This document shows, piece after piece, positions 37,053 to 45,359 of a DNA stretch of 54,391 nt. Numbering within the stretch: the stretch's first letter is position 1; each line of letters opens with the position of its first letter. Both the position numbers and the translations under genes were made by a program. The notes beneath the pieces are model-generated. The model was not told where the DNA came from. It did not search any database and was given only the letters and a program-made list of their open reading frames with translations. The stretch is from the NCBI GenBank assembly GCA_025934375.1, contig JAICYD010000035.1, positions 1-54,391 of the forward strand, written 5' to 3'. This DNA is from Streptosporangiaceae bacterium. Lineage in GTDB: Bacteria > Actinomycetota > Actinomycetes > Streptosporangiales > Streptosporangiaceae.

Positions 37053-37402
37053 CGCGTAACCGAGGGGTTCCCCGGCCCGGCCTCGCGGAAGCCAGGACGG
37101 GGCGGGGCCGGGAAACGCCTCTACTGTGCTCCTCCCGGCTCCCGCTCGCGAGAGCACGCCGGACCAGTGCTGGCCAGAGGGCGCTGGTGAAGTCCCAGTG
37201 AGGGCGGTGAAGTACGCGCCGGCGAGGTGAACCCGCAGGTCGCGTGAGTGCGCCCTGCCTGGTTCCGGAAACGTGACCTGGGTCACCCTTCCTGGTTCGG
37301 CCGGCGGGCGCGGAGGGTAAGTCGCCATGATAGGCGCGATTCGCGCCGATTGCGGATTCCTGTGGTATTGGTATTATTGAGCAACTAAAAGACTCGCTTG
37401 AT

Positions 37403-37426
37403 GATGATTTTCATACGGAAATCGTC
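37403..37426 (+). other. Hairpin just upstream of the permease gene
   Basis: GATGATTT (37403-37410) pairs with AAATCGTC (37419-37426), with one G-U pair and an eight-base loop. It ends 15 bases before the ATG and could control translation or be an operator. Confidence 0.4.
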
Positions 37427-37441
37427 GTTAAGTGCTAGAAG

Positions 37442-39022
37442 ATGGGTAACCCTATGGCGACCGCCCAGGGCATGCCGCCTGCCGCTGGTGAGCAGCAGGT
37501 TGAGAAGGGCCTCAAGTCCGGAGCCCTCGGACTGATCTCCACGACCGTCATCGGCGTGGCATCGACCGCCCCGGCCTACAGCCTGGCGGCCACACTCGGC
37601 TTCATGGTCGCCGTCGTCGGGCTCGGCTCCCCGATCGTCGCCGTACTCGCGTTCGTCCCGATCTTCCTCACCTCGATCGGCTATAACGAGCTGAACAAGG
37701 CCGACCCCGACTGCGGGACCACCTTCACCTGGGCCACCCGCGCGTTCGGCCCGCGGACCGGCTGGGCCGGCGGGTGGGCCATCGTCGCCGCCGACGTGCT
37801 GGTCATGGCGAGCCTGGCGCAGGTCGCCGGGCAGTACGTGTTCCTGCTGTTCGGCACCAAGAGCATCGGCGGCAACGCGACCAGCGGCTGGGTGCTGCTG
37901 GTCGGCATCGCCTGGATCGCCGCGATGACCTACATCTGCTACCGGGGCATCGAGGTGTCCGCGGCCTTCCAGCGGGTGCTGCTGGTCATCGAGATCGTGA
38001 TGCTCGTCGCGTTCTCGGCCACGGCGCTGGTCAAGGTTGGCACCGGGAACCACCCGGCGGAGTCGATCACGCCCGCCTGGTCGTGGTTCAACCCGATGCA
38101 GGGCGGCTTCACCGGCTTCGTCAGCGGCATCATCCTCATGCTGTTCATCTACTGGGGCTGGGACAGCGCGGTGGCGGTCAACGAGGAGACTGACGACCCC
38201 AGCAAGACGCCAGGCCGGGCCGCGGTCTTGTCCACGGTCATCTTGCTGGTCACCTACGTCATCGTCATCCTCGCCGCCCAGTCGTTCGCCGGCATCGGGG
38301 ACAAGGGCATCGGGCTGGGCAATAGCGACAACTCCGGGGACGTGCTGTCGGTGCTGGGCGACGCGGTGTTCGGCGGGTCCGGGATCGGTCTGTTCCTGTC
38401 CCGGCTGCTCGTCTTGATGGTGCTCACCTCCGCGGCCGCCTCGACGCAGACCACGATCTTGCCGACCGCCCGCACCACGCTGTCGATGGCGACCTACCGG
38501 GCGATCCCGAAGGTGTTCGCGCGGATGCACCCGCGCTACCTGACCCCGACCGTCTCGACCATCGTGATGGGCGTGATCTCGGCGGCGCTGTACGTCGGGT
38601 TCAACTACATGTCGGGCGGCTTCGTCATCGCCGACGCGGTCACCGCGATCGGCCTGTACATCGCCTTCTACTATGGCCTGACCGGGTTCGCGTGCGCCTG
38701 GTATTACCGGCGGACGCTGCGCGAGAGCCAGCGCAACCTGTGGATGCGCGGCATCTTGCCCGCCCTCGGCGGCCTGATCATGTACGCGGCGGGCGGCTGG
38801 TCCATCTGGGCCGACTGGGATGTCGCCTCGCAGAACAGCTACACGTCCTGGCTGATGCCGTTCTGGCCGCACTGGTACATCGGCGGGGTCTTCGTGATCG
38901 CGTTCCTGTCCGGCCTGGCCGGCCTGCTCGCCGCGATCTGGATGCGCTTCGTCCGGCCCGCCTTCTTCCGCAAGGAGACGCTGACCCGGACCACGCCCAC
39001 CCTGGTCCCCGAGCTCGACTAG
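37442..39022 (+). CDS. APC-family amino acid permease
   Basis: A 526-residue membrane transporter with about 12 hydrophobic segments. It begins with a short polar lead and then GLISTTVIGVASTAPAYSLA, the conserved first-helix region of the APC superfamily; AFGPRTGWAGGWAIVAADVL and YWGWDSAVAVNEETDDPSKT follow. Length fits the family. Substrate cannot be told from sequence. ATG 37442 or 37454; there is only a weak AGAAG ahead. Divergent from the cox-like operon, which may hint at common regulation. Confidence 0.9.
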   Translation: MGNPMATAQGMPPAAGEQQVEKGLKSGALGLISTTVIGVASTAPAYSLAATLGFMVAVVGLGSPIVAVLAFVPIFLTSIGYNELNKADPDCGTTFTWATRAFGPRTGWAGGWAIVAADVLVMASLAQVAGQYVFLLFGTKSIGGNATSGWVLLVGIAWIAAMTYICYRGIEVSAAFQRVLLVIEIVMLVAFSATALVKVGTGNHPAESITPAWSWFNPMQGGFTGFVSGIILMLFIYWGWDSAVAVNEETDDPSKTPGRAAVLSTVILLVTYVIVILAAQSFAGIGDKGIGLGNSDNSGDVLSVLGDAVFGGSGIGLFLSRLLVLMVLTSAAASTQTTILPTARTTLSMATYRAIPKVFARMHPRYLTPTVSTIVMGVISAALYVGFNYMSGGFVIADAVTAIGLYIAFYYGLTGFACAWYYRRTLRESQRNLWMRGILPALGGLIMYAAGGWSIWADWDVASQNSYTSWLMPFWPHWYIGGVFVIAFLSGLAGLLAAIWMRFVRPAFFRKETLTRTTPTLVPELD

Positions 39023-39062
39023 CCGCCATCGTTAACGGCCCGTAGCCCCCGGTGAGCGGTGG

Positions 39063-39788
39063 CTAGCCGCCGGCCAGGCGGCCCTGGATCGCGGCTAGCT
39101 GGGCGGCGACCTGCTCCTCGGCGAAGTCCTGCGTCAGGCCGAGCGCGGCCAGCGCCTCCGGCACCCGCCCGCCGGCTTGCAGCAGCCCGAGCAGCAGGTG
39201 CTCGGTGCCGATGTAGTTGTGGCCGAGCCGCAGCGCCACCTTGAGCGTTTCCTTCAGCGCGGCGCCCCCGGCGTGAGAGAACTCCACCTTGCTGATGTCG
39301 CCTGTCTTGGCGTTCCCGGCGGACGTCGCCGGACCGGCGCCGACGGCCTCGTAGACCTGCTCGGCGCTGAGCCCGGCCGCCGCGATGACCAGTGCGGCGA
39401 TTCCCTTCGGCTCACCCAGCAGGCTCGCCGCCAGGTGGGCCGGGATGACCGGCGCCGCGCCGTCGGCCGCCGCCAGCCGCCCGGCGGCGGTGATCACGTT
39501 GGCGGCGCGCTGGGTGAACCGGGAGAAGTCGGGCTCGTCGGGCAGGGCGCTCACAAAGCGCTTTTGCGCCGCTTGCTTGGAGACGCCCATCGCGGACCCT
39601 ATCTGGCTCCATGACGCGCCTGAGCGGCGCGCCTGGTCCACGAAGTAGCCGATCAGCGCGTCGGCCTGCTCGTCAAGTTGCGCCGAGACCGCAAAGGCGT
39701 CCGCCACGTTCTCCAGCGGCCCGCCGTTGGGGTGCAGCGTCTTCACGTAGGTGATGAGGTTGTCCAGGGGAACGGGAAATCCAGCCAT
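39063..39788 (-). CDS. HTH and Clp N-domain (Clp_N) protein, likely regulator
   Basis: A 241-residue protein. A helix-turn-helix (SWSQIGSAMGVSKQAAQKRF) is at about residues 59-78. Two Clp_N repeats follow: near 88-145 (TQRAANVITAAGRLA) and near 165-235 (ALRLGHNYIGTEHLLLGLLQ), ending AQLAAIQGRLAGG. Such proteins have the adaptor-binding Clp domain without any ATPase. ATG 39788 is chosen because a consensus promoter ends seven bases before it; the longer frame would run through that promoter. A role as a repressor of its own gene is inferred from the palindromes in the promoter. Confidence 0.85.
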   Translation of the reverse strand: MAGFPVPLDNLITYVKTLHPNGGPLENVADAFAVSAQLDEQADALIGYFVDQARRSGASWSQIGSAMGVSKQAAQKRFVSALPDEPDFSRFTQRAANVITAAGRLAAADGAAPVIPAHLAASLLGEPKGIAALVIAAAGLSAEQVYEAVGAGPATSAGNAKTGDISKVEFSHAGGAALKETLKVALRLGHNYIGTEHLLLGLLQAGGRVPEALAALGLTQDFAEEQVAAQLAAIQGRLAGG

Positions 39789-39791
39789 GCC

Positions 39792-39836
39792 GTCAACTAT
39801 AAGTTGACGGTCATTGACCGTCAACCCCGGGTTGAC
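39792..39836 (-). promoter_or_regulatory. Leaderless promoter covered by three palindromes
   Basis: On the minus strand, TTGACG (39824-39819), exactly 17 bases, then TATAGT (39801-39796), and seven bases to the ATG at 39788. On the plus strand the same DNA contains GTCAACT-ATA-AGTTGAC (39792-39808), GGTCA-T-TGACC (39809-39819) and GTCAACC-CCG-GGTTGAC (39820-39836), end to end. The outer two share GTCAAC/GTTGAC half sites and their centres are 28 bases apart. Confidence 0.8.
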
Positions 39837-39921
39837 GAAGTATGCGCGGGCGCTCCGCGCGTCTGCCGCGCGCCGGGTCCCCGGTACCGCTATGCTCTCT
39901 GCTGCACCCACTTCACATATT

Positions 39922-39939
39922 CGATACTCGCTGGTATCG
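39922..39939. promoter_or_regulatory. CGATAC-N6-GTATCG palindrome
   Basis: A perfect inverted repeat 40 bases upstream of the divergent GTG at 39979, in an AT-rich stretch. Operator-like; the binding protein is unknown. Confidence 0.4.
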
Positions 39940-39978
39940 TTAATTTTCCGTTTCCCAGTTCGGAAATGAGGCAAGCGC

Positions 39979-40479
39979 GTGACCACCGAACCCGTGGCGG
40001 CCCTGGCCGCCCGGAAGACCCGGCCGGCCCCGTCGGCCAGGGAGGCCCGGGAAGTCAGCCTGCCTCAGCGGCGCGCCGGGTACACCACGGCGGTAACCAT
40101 TGGCGGTGAGCAGTTCTACCTGACCGCCAACGCCGCCGCCGACGGCACCCTTGGCGAGGTCTTCATCCGGTGGGGCAAGCACGGGTCGGGCACCGCGGGC
40201 CTCATGGACCTATACGCCAGCGCGCTATCCATGGCGCTGCGCCACCGGGTGCCGCTCGCCGACCTGGTCCGGTCCGGGCTGGGCCTGCACTTCGCCCCCG
40301 CCGGGCGCACCGATGACCCAGACATCCCGCGCGCCCACTCCGTCGCCGACTACGTAGCCCGCCGCCTGGCCATCGACTGGCTGCCCCGTGCCGACCGCGC
40401 GAGCCTCGGCGTCCTCACCCGGTCCGAGCGCCTCAGCCAAGCCGAGCCCTGGCTACCCGCGCTAGCCAGGCAGCGTTAG
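39979..40479 (+). CDS. Stand-alone C-terminal domain of B12-dependent ribonucleotide reductase (NrdJ-like)
   Basis: A 166-residue protein. After a basic 30-residue lead it follows the C-terminal region of class II NrdJ: VTIGGEQFYLTANAAADGTL, GEVFIRWGKHGSGTAGLMDL, ALRHRVPLADLV, then FAPAGRTDDPDIPRAHSVAD and YVARRLAIDWLP. The catalytic barrel and redox Cys are absent and the protein starts with its own GTG, TGAGG eight bases away, so it is not a broken gene. In NrdJ this region follows the barrel (TSCPD type). Function alone is unknown; it could bind nucleotides or a partner reductase. Confidence 0.8.
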   Translation: MTTEPVAALAARKTRPAPSAREAREVSLPQRRAGYTTAVTIGGEQFYLTANAAADGTLGEVFIRWGKHGSGTAGLMDLYASALSMALRHRVPLADLVRSGLGLHFAPAGRTDDPDIPRAHSVADYVARRLAIDWLPRADRASLGVLTRSERLSQAEPWLPALARQR

Positions 40480-40526
40480 CCGAGCAGCGTTAGCCGAGCA
40501 GCGTTAGCCGAGCAGCGTTAGCCAAA
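40471..40526 (+). repeat. 14-bp tandem repeats at the 3' junction of convergent genes
   Basis: Three exact CAGCGTTAGCCGAG units (40471-40484, 40485-40498, 40499-40512) and a fourth, CAGCGTTAGCCAAA (40513-40526). The first holds the stop codon of the NrdJ-like gene. The helicase gene ends at 40532. Confidence 0.9.
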
Positions 40527-40531
40527 CGGGG

Positions 40532-43500
40532 TTAATCAAACAAGGCCCTGATGTCCTCGGCGTCCAGGGCCGAGCCGAACGTGCCGTCGCTGTCGATGAC
40601 CGAGGCGAACAGCTCGGCCTTGCGCGCCTTCAGCGCCATGACCTTCTCCTCGATCGTCCCGGCCGAGATCAGCCGGTAGACCATGACGTTCTTGGTCTGC
40701 CCGATCCGGTGCGTCCGGTCCACCGCCTGCGCCTCGGTGGCCGGGTTCCACCAGGGATCGAGCAGGAAGACGTAATCCGCCTCCGTGAGGTTCAGCCCGA
40801 AACCGCCCGCTTTCAGCGAGATCAGGAACGCCGGCGCGGTCCCGTCCTTGAACCCCGACAGCACGTCCGCCCGGTTGACCGTCGACCCGTCCAGGTAGCA
40901 GCACTCGACGCCCGCCGCCTCCAGCCGGCGCCGCGCGATCCGCAGGAACCGGGTGAACTGGCTGAACACCAGGGCCCGGTGCCCGCTCCCGGCCACGTCC
41001 AGCATCTGCTCGACCAGCGCGTCGACCTTAGCCGAGGGGACATCGGCGTGCTCCTCATCGACCAGTCCCGCGTGCAGCGACAACTGGCGCAGCAAGGTCA
41101 GCGAGCGCAAGATCGTGAACCGGTTGCGGTCCAGGTCGCCCAGCAGGCCGAGCACTTTCTGCCGCTCCCGTTGCAGGTGCGTCTGATACAGCCGCCGGTG
41201 CCGGGGCGACAGGTCGACCTCGAGAACCTGCTCCTGCTTTTCCGGCAGGTCGGCGGCGACCTGCTCCTTGGTCCGCCGCTTGATCAGCGGCTTGATCCGC
41301 CGCCGCAGCTGCGCTAGCAGCTCGGCGTTCCCGCCCTTCTCGATGGGCCGCGCGTAATACTCGCGGAACCGCTCGGGGCTGGGGAACAGCCCCGGCGCGG
41401 TGATCGACAGCAGCGACCACAGCTCCGTCAGGTTGTTCTCCATCGGCGTGCCGGTGATCGCGATCTTGACCGGGGCCGGCAGCTTGCGCGCGCACTGGTA
41501 GGCCTTCGACTGGTGGTTCTTGACGTACTGCGCCTCATCCATGACAAGGCCGCTCCACTGGCGCGCGCCGTAATCATCGAAGTCCAGCCGCAGCAGCGTG
41601 TAGGAGGTGACCACCGCGTCTGCCCCGGCGATGACCTCATCCAGGGACTGCCTCCGCCGGGCAAGGGTGTCCCCGATCGTCACGACCTTCAGGTCCGGGG
41701 TGAACCGCGCGGCCTCCGCCGCCCAGTTCGGCAGCACGCTGGTCGGGGCGACAATCAAGAACGGGCTGGCCCCAACGCGACCGGGAGATAGCTGCCGCGC
41801 GTGGCTGATGAGCGCCAGCGTCTGCAGCGTCTTGCCCAGCCCCATGTCATCGGCGAGGATGCCGCCGAGCTGGTGCTCCCACAAGAACGCGAGCCACTGG
41901 AAGCCCTCAAGCTGGTAGGGGCGCAAGCGCGCCCGGACCGCCGGCGGCGGGTCGGCCCGCGGGATGCCGTCGGCCGACAGCAGCCCCTGGACCTGCTGCT
42001 GCCACGCCCGCGCCTGCCGGTTGACCTCGCCGAGCGCGGCCAGCTCGTCCCACAGCCCCGCCTGGAACCGGCTGATCCGCAGGGCCTCGCCCGCTGGCTG
42101 GTCGGTGAGCGCCCGCGCCTCCTCGATCAGCGCGGCCAGCGCGGCCAGTTCCGGCTTATCGAGGGAGAAGTACGCCCCGTCCGGCAACAGCAGGTGCGAC
42201 TGGCCGCTGGCCAGGGCCACGAAGACGTCGGCGAACGGGACGTCCCGGCCCTCGACGGTGATCGTGATGCCCAGGTCAAACCAGTCGGGATCGCCGTCGA
42301 GGTCATCGGCCGACACCCCGATCCGCAGCGAATCGCTCGCCTCGCGGTAATCGGCGGGCTTCCCGCTGATCTCCACCCGCAGCCCCTGCTGCCCCTCCAG
42401 CAGGGGCAGCGTCTGCGTGGTGAACAGCATGGTGTCCAGCCCCGTCAGCCGGGCCAGGCCGGCCGCAGGCCGCTCCGGGCTGAGCACGGGCGGCAACGTC
42501 AGCCCCGATAGCACCCGGCGCTCCGCCTCGCGGTCGCGAATGCCGTCGGCCCCGGCGTCGCCGGCGGCCGGGGCGCGGACAACCTGCCCGTCGACCTCGT
42601 ACGCCCAGTCCCAGCCGATCCGCGCGTCATGGCCGTCGGTGTAGTCGACGCGCAGCACCAGGGTCGGGTCGCGGATCTCCGGCGCCGAGAACGACCCGTC
42701 GGAGGAGATCATCGTCGCCATCCGGACCAGCCGGGGGTAATAGCGCAGCATGAAGGCGGCGCGGTCGGCCTCGGGCACCTGATAGTGCTCGCCGCCCAGC
42801 GCGAGGCGCTGCAACTGCGCCGGGACCGGATGGGCGAGCCGGGCCAGCCGGAAGCGCGCGCGCTCGCCCAGCGCCGCCTGGCTCCGGTCGGCGTAGACGA
42901 CCCCGTGCCCGGCCGAGCCCACGAACCGCAGCGGTACCAGCGCCTGCGGGCTGCCGTCGGCCGTGATAACCGGGGTGATTTGCAGGCCTCCGTCGCTGGT
43001 CACGTCCAGGCACAGCTGGGCAGTGCCGGGCACCGGGACCATGCCGAGCTTCCTGGCGTAGACCAGGTCCAAGCCGATGGCGGCGGCCTCGTCGAGGATG
43101 TTCCACAGCTGGCGGGACTCGCAGGCGGCCAGGTCGATGTTCTTCAGGTCGTGGCCGTAGCCGCTATAGCCGTACCCGTAGTCGTGGTACGGGTTGGTGC
43201 CGGCCCGGTAGATGGCGTACAGCTCGTGCAGCAGCCGGACGTGCGCGGCCGGATACTCGTTCCGGATGGTCATGTAATCGATCCGGGACCAGGACAGGTT
43301 GCCGGCGACCCAGCCGCCGTTGCGCCCCGTCTGCACGATGCGGGCCTGCAACCGCAACCGGGTCGGCTCCGGGCCGCGCCGGACCGCCCGGGCGCCCCCG
43401 TAGGGGGCATAGCGCGAGTTATGCTCGGCCGGCCGGACCAGGGACAACTCGATCGCCAGCCGCGTCTCGGCGGCCGACTCGGCGTCCAGGCCTGGCTGCG

Positions 43501-43948
43501 GCGCAGGGGAGCGCGTCTCCGCCAGCAGCGAGTCCAGCGACTGCTCCCAGGGCAGCTTGCTCGGGCGGCGCTGGCGCTCCTGCTCGGGCGCGGGCACCGC
43601 CGACTCGTGGGTCGCCGCTATCACCAGCGCTGCCACGTGCCGGCAGTTCACGCCGTCGGCGCAGCTGCAGTAACCGACCCGGAAGCGCAGCGGGAACCCC
43701 GCCGAGGCCCGGAATTCCGCCATCACGCTGCGCAGTTCGCCAGTGCCCTCAGCGCCCCTGCCCTCAGCGACCCTGCCCTCGGTGCCCCCGTCACGGACCG
43801 TGCCGGTGAGCGCCTGCTCGGAAGGGTTCCAGTGCATCTGGATGACCGCGCCTTGCCGGGCCACCGCGGTGCCCTCTGCGTAACGGCCGGTTCCGATCGC
43901 GTCCCGGAAGGCCGCGATGTCGACGTCTCGCAAGGTGACACGCTGCAT
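40532..43948 (-). CDS. SWIM zinc-finger SNF2-family helicase
   Basis: A 1138-residue DNA-dependent ATPase. The SWIM finger is at about residues 94-104 (CSCADGVNCRH). A long middle region without motifs follows. The SNF2 ATPase begins near 690: GILADDMGLGKTLQTLALIS (Walker A), the DEAQ box in VMDEAQYVKN near 801, and TGTPMENNLTELWSLL. The second lobe has FSQFTRFLRIARRRLEAAG, SLKAGGFGLNLTEADYVFLL and DPWWNPATEAQAVDRTHRIG (near 1070). Such proteins remodel protein-DNA complexes or act in repair; bacterial members with a SWIM finger are common in actinobacteria. Residues 55-70 are a GAEGTG-type repeat. Confidence 0.93.
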   Translation of the reverse strand: MQRVTLRDVDIAAFRDAIGTGRYAEGTAVARQGAVIQMHWNPSEQALTGTVRDGGTEGRVAEGRGAEGTGELRSVMAEFRASAGFPLRFRVGYCSCADGVNCRHVAALVIAATHESAVPAPEQERQRRPSKLPWEQSLDSLLAETRSPAPQPGLDAESAAETRLAIELSLVRPAEHNSRYAPYGGARAVRRGPEPTRLRLQARIVQTGRNGGWVAGNLSWSRIDYMTIRNEYPAAHVRLLHELYAIYRAGTNPYHDYGYGYSGYGHDLKNIDLAACESRQLWNILDEAAAIGLDLVYARKLGMVPVPGTAQLCLDVTSDGGLQITPVITADGSPQALVPLRFVGSAGHGVVYADRSQAALGERARFRLARLAHPVPAQLQRLALGGEHYQVPEADRAAFMLRYYPRLVRMATMISSDGSFSAPEIRDPTLVLRVDYTDGHDARIGWDWAYEVDGQVVRAPAAGDAGADGIRDREAERRVLSGLTLPPVLSPERPAAGLARLTGLDTMLFTTQTLPLLEGQQGLRVEISGKPADYREASDSLRIGVSADDLDGDPDWFDLGITITVEGRDVPFADVFVALASGQSHLLLPDGAYFSLDKPELAALAALIEEARALTDQPAGEALRISRFQAGLWDELAALGEVNRQARAWQQQVQGLLSADGIPRADPPPAVRARLRPYQLEGFQWLAFLWEHQLGGILADDMGLGKTLQTLALISHARQLSPGRVGASPFLIVAPTSVLPNWAAEAARFTPDLKVVTIGDTLARRRQSLDEVIAGADAVVTSYTLLRLDFDDYGARQWSGLVMDEAQYVKNHQSKAYQCARKLPAPVKIAITGTPMENNLTELWSLLSITAPGLFPSPERFREYYARPIEKGGNAELLAQLRRRIKPLIKRRTKEQVAADLPEKQEQVLEVDLSPRHRRLYQTHLQRERQKVLGLLGDLDRNRFTILRSLTLLRQLSLHAGLVDEEHADVPSAKVDALVEQMLDVAGSGHRALVFSQFTRFLRIARRRLEAAGVECCYLDGSTVNRADVLSGFKDGTAPAFLISLKAGGFGLNLTEADYVFLLDPWWNPATEAQAVDRTHRIGQTKNVMVYRLISAGTIEEKVMALKARKAELFASVIDSDGTFGSALDAEDIRALFD

Positions 43949-44258
43949 GCGGTGAGACTAGCCCCGTCCTTAACGCTCGTCCGGTTACGAAGAGCCATTC
44001 TAGGTGGTTAAGTAACCTTCACGCTCCTGACTGCGATGACCCGCCCCGTTAGTGCACATGAAAACCGCCATACCGGACAGCGCCAGCGAGGAAGTCAATC
44101 CACTGCAGCCAGGAATCCGGGCTCGCGCCGCCGCGACGGTAGCGCGTGCTCCTCGCCCACCCTGGCGACGAGCGAGCGCCAGCTGCGCCGACATCCCGGG
44201 TTCGGCCGCCTGCGGCCGCCCGGTGGCGGGGGCCATGTAACGGTGGGAAAATGGGAAG
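43949..44258. other. 310-base gap upstream of the universal stress gene
   Basis: No gene seen; open frames here lack family features. It holds a small palindrome, GGTTA-AG-TAACC (44006-44017), about 60 bases upstream of the helicase ATG. No -35/-10 pair was convincing and no DosR-type box was found. Confidence 0.5.
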
Positions 44259-44729
44259 GTGTCCCACGAAGCGGCGGAAGCTCACGAGTTCGAGCTCGGC
44301 ACCGACGGCCCCTCGGCCATCCTCGTTGGCGTTGACGATTCGGTAACGTCCCTGCGGGCGGCGTCCTACGCGGCCGGCCTGGCCCGCCGGCAGCGCTCCC
44401 GGGTCATCGCCGTCTACGTGGCGCCGATGCCCTACGCTGGCGGCGTCTCCGCGGGCGCGGGCGCGGTGGTCGCCCAGGAGCAGGCCCACGACGAGGTCGC
44501 GGCATCGCTGCGCGTGCGGGCCGATGAGGTGGCCAAGGACCTGGGCATCCCGGTCAGGTTCATCGCCGCCCACGGCGACGCCTACCGCGAGATCAAGCGC
44601 ATCGCCGATGAGGAGCGCGTCGACGCGATCGTGGTAGGCGCCTCCGCCCAGGCCGGCCACAAGCTCATCGGCTCCCTGGCCGTCCGGCTAGTCCGCGCCG
44701 GCCGGTGGCCGGTCACCGTCGTCCCCTGA
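44259..44729 (+). CDS. Universal stress protein (UspA family)
   Basis: A 156-residue single-domain protein. It starts the domain at AILVGVDDSVTSLRAASYAA (the Asp of the nucleotide site), has VAPMPY and VRFIAAHGDAYREIKRIADE, and the ATP-binding loop VVGASAQAGHKLIGSLAVRL, ending WPVTVVP. The glycine spacing is close to the ATP-binding type. GTG 44259 is directly after GGGAAG, so a later start cannot be excluded. Members of this family are often in the DosR/DevR hypoxia regulon, which fits the neighbours. Confidence 0.9.
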   Translation: MSHEAAEAHEFELGTDGPSAILVGVDDSVTSLRAASYAAGLARRQRSRVIAVYVAPMPYAGGVSAGAGAVVAQEQAHDEVAASLRVRADEVAKDLGIPVRFIAAHGDAYREIKRIADEERVDAIVVGASAQAGHKLIGSLAVRLVRAGRWPVTVVP

Positions 44730-44801
44730 CGACTTCTGGCGGGCGGGCATGGACTGTGGATGGCCTCTGCGTTACCACGCCGTTCATGACAGGCTTTCCT
44801 C

Positions 44802-45320
44802 GTGGACACCGAGCATCCCCGGCGGCTTGTGCTGCTTCGGCACGCTAAGTCTGACTGGCCCGAGGACGTCGCGGATCACGACCGGCCGCTGGCCGCCCGC
44901 GGGCGGCGGGACGCGCCGCTGGCGGGCCGCTGGCTGGCCCGCCACGGGCACGCGCCCGACGCGGTCATCTGCTCGACGGCCCGGCGCGCCCGCGAGACGT
45001 GGGACCTGGCGAGGGGAGCCCTGGCGGTAGCGCCGGCCGTCCGCTATGAGTCCCGGGTCTACGAGGCGACCGTGCTGTCGCTGCTGATGCTGGTCCGCGA
45101 GATCCCCGACGAGCAGTCGGTGGTGGCGATCGTCGGCCATAACCCGGGTCTCGTCGAGCTCGCGGTCGGCCTGGCCGCCCCGCCGCCGCAGCCGCCGGCC
45201 TCCTTCCCGACCGCCGCGATCGCCGTGCTGGGCTTGCCCGGTGCCTGGTCCAACGCGGGGCCCGGCGAGGCCAAGCTCCTCGCCTTCGCCATCCCCGCCG
45301 ACATGCGCGCCCCCGCCTAG
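44802..45320 (+). CDS. SixA-type histidine phosphatase
   Basis: A 172-residue phosphohistidine phosphatase of the RHG superfamily. The catalytic loop is LVLLRHAKSDWPEDVADHDR; the second Arg/His are in CSTARRARETWDLA and VVAIVGHNPGLVELAVGLA. The family dephosphorylates phosphohistidine on HPt domains or other proteins. GTG start 72 bases after the stress-protein gene. Converges with ackA, 39 bases apart. Confidence 0.88.
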   Translation: MDTEHPRRLVLLRHAKSDWPEDVADHDRPLAARGRRDAPLAGRWLARHGHAPDAVICSTARRARETWDLARGALAVAPAVRYESRVYEATVLSLLMLVREIPDEQSVVAIVGHNPGLVELAVGLAAPPPQPPASFPTAAIAVLGLPGAWSNAGPGEAKLLAFAIPADMRAPA

Positions 45321-45359
45321 GCGCAGAGTTCCGGTTTGTCAGGATTGGCGGGCGGCCGA

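Larger units (their letters stand above)
36968..37441. other. 474-base divergent gap between coxS and the permease
   Basis: No gene with family features is seen. The half near coxS is GC-rich and holds a TAGTCA palindrome; the last 120 bases near the permease are AT-rich, with GGCGCG-ATT-CGCGCC (37333-37347) and GATGATTT/AAATCGTC (37403-37426) hairpins. I looked for known riboswitch cores (cobalamin, glycine, c-di-AMP) and did not find one. Confidence 0.5.

Noticed and set aside
37050..37328. Minus-strand 92-codon frame in the cox/permease gap
   Set aside because: No ribosome binding site, composition of noncoding GC-rich DNA, no recognisable domain.
37020..37330. Possible riboswitch upstream of the permease (GGTGAAGTCCCAG-like segment near 37180)
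   Set aside because: The conserved cores of cobalamin, glycine and c-di-AMP riboswitches could not be aligned; the resemblance is a single short stem.
40471..40526. CRISPR array
   Set aside because: Units are contiguous 14-mers without spacers. The 17-bp array at 14734-14811 was rejected as CRISPR for the same reason.
44049..44660. Minus-strand frame opposite the universal stress gene
   Set aside because: Shadow of the plus-strand coding sequence and leader; no family similarity.
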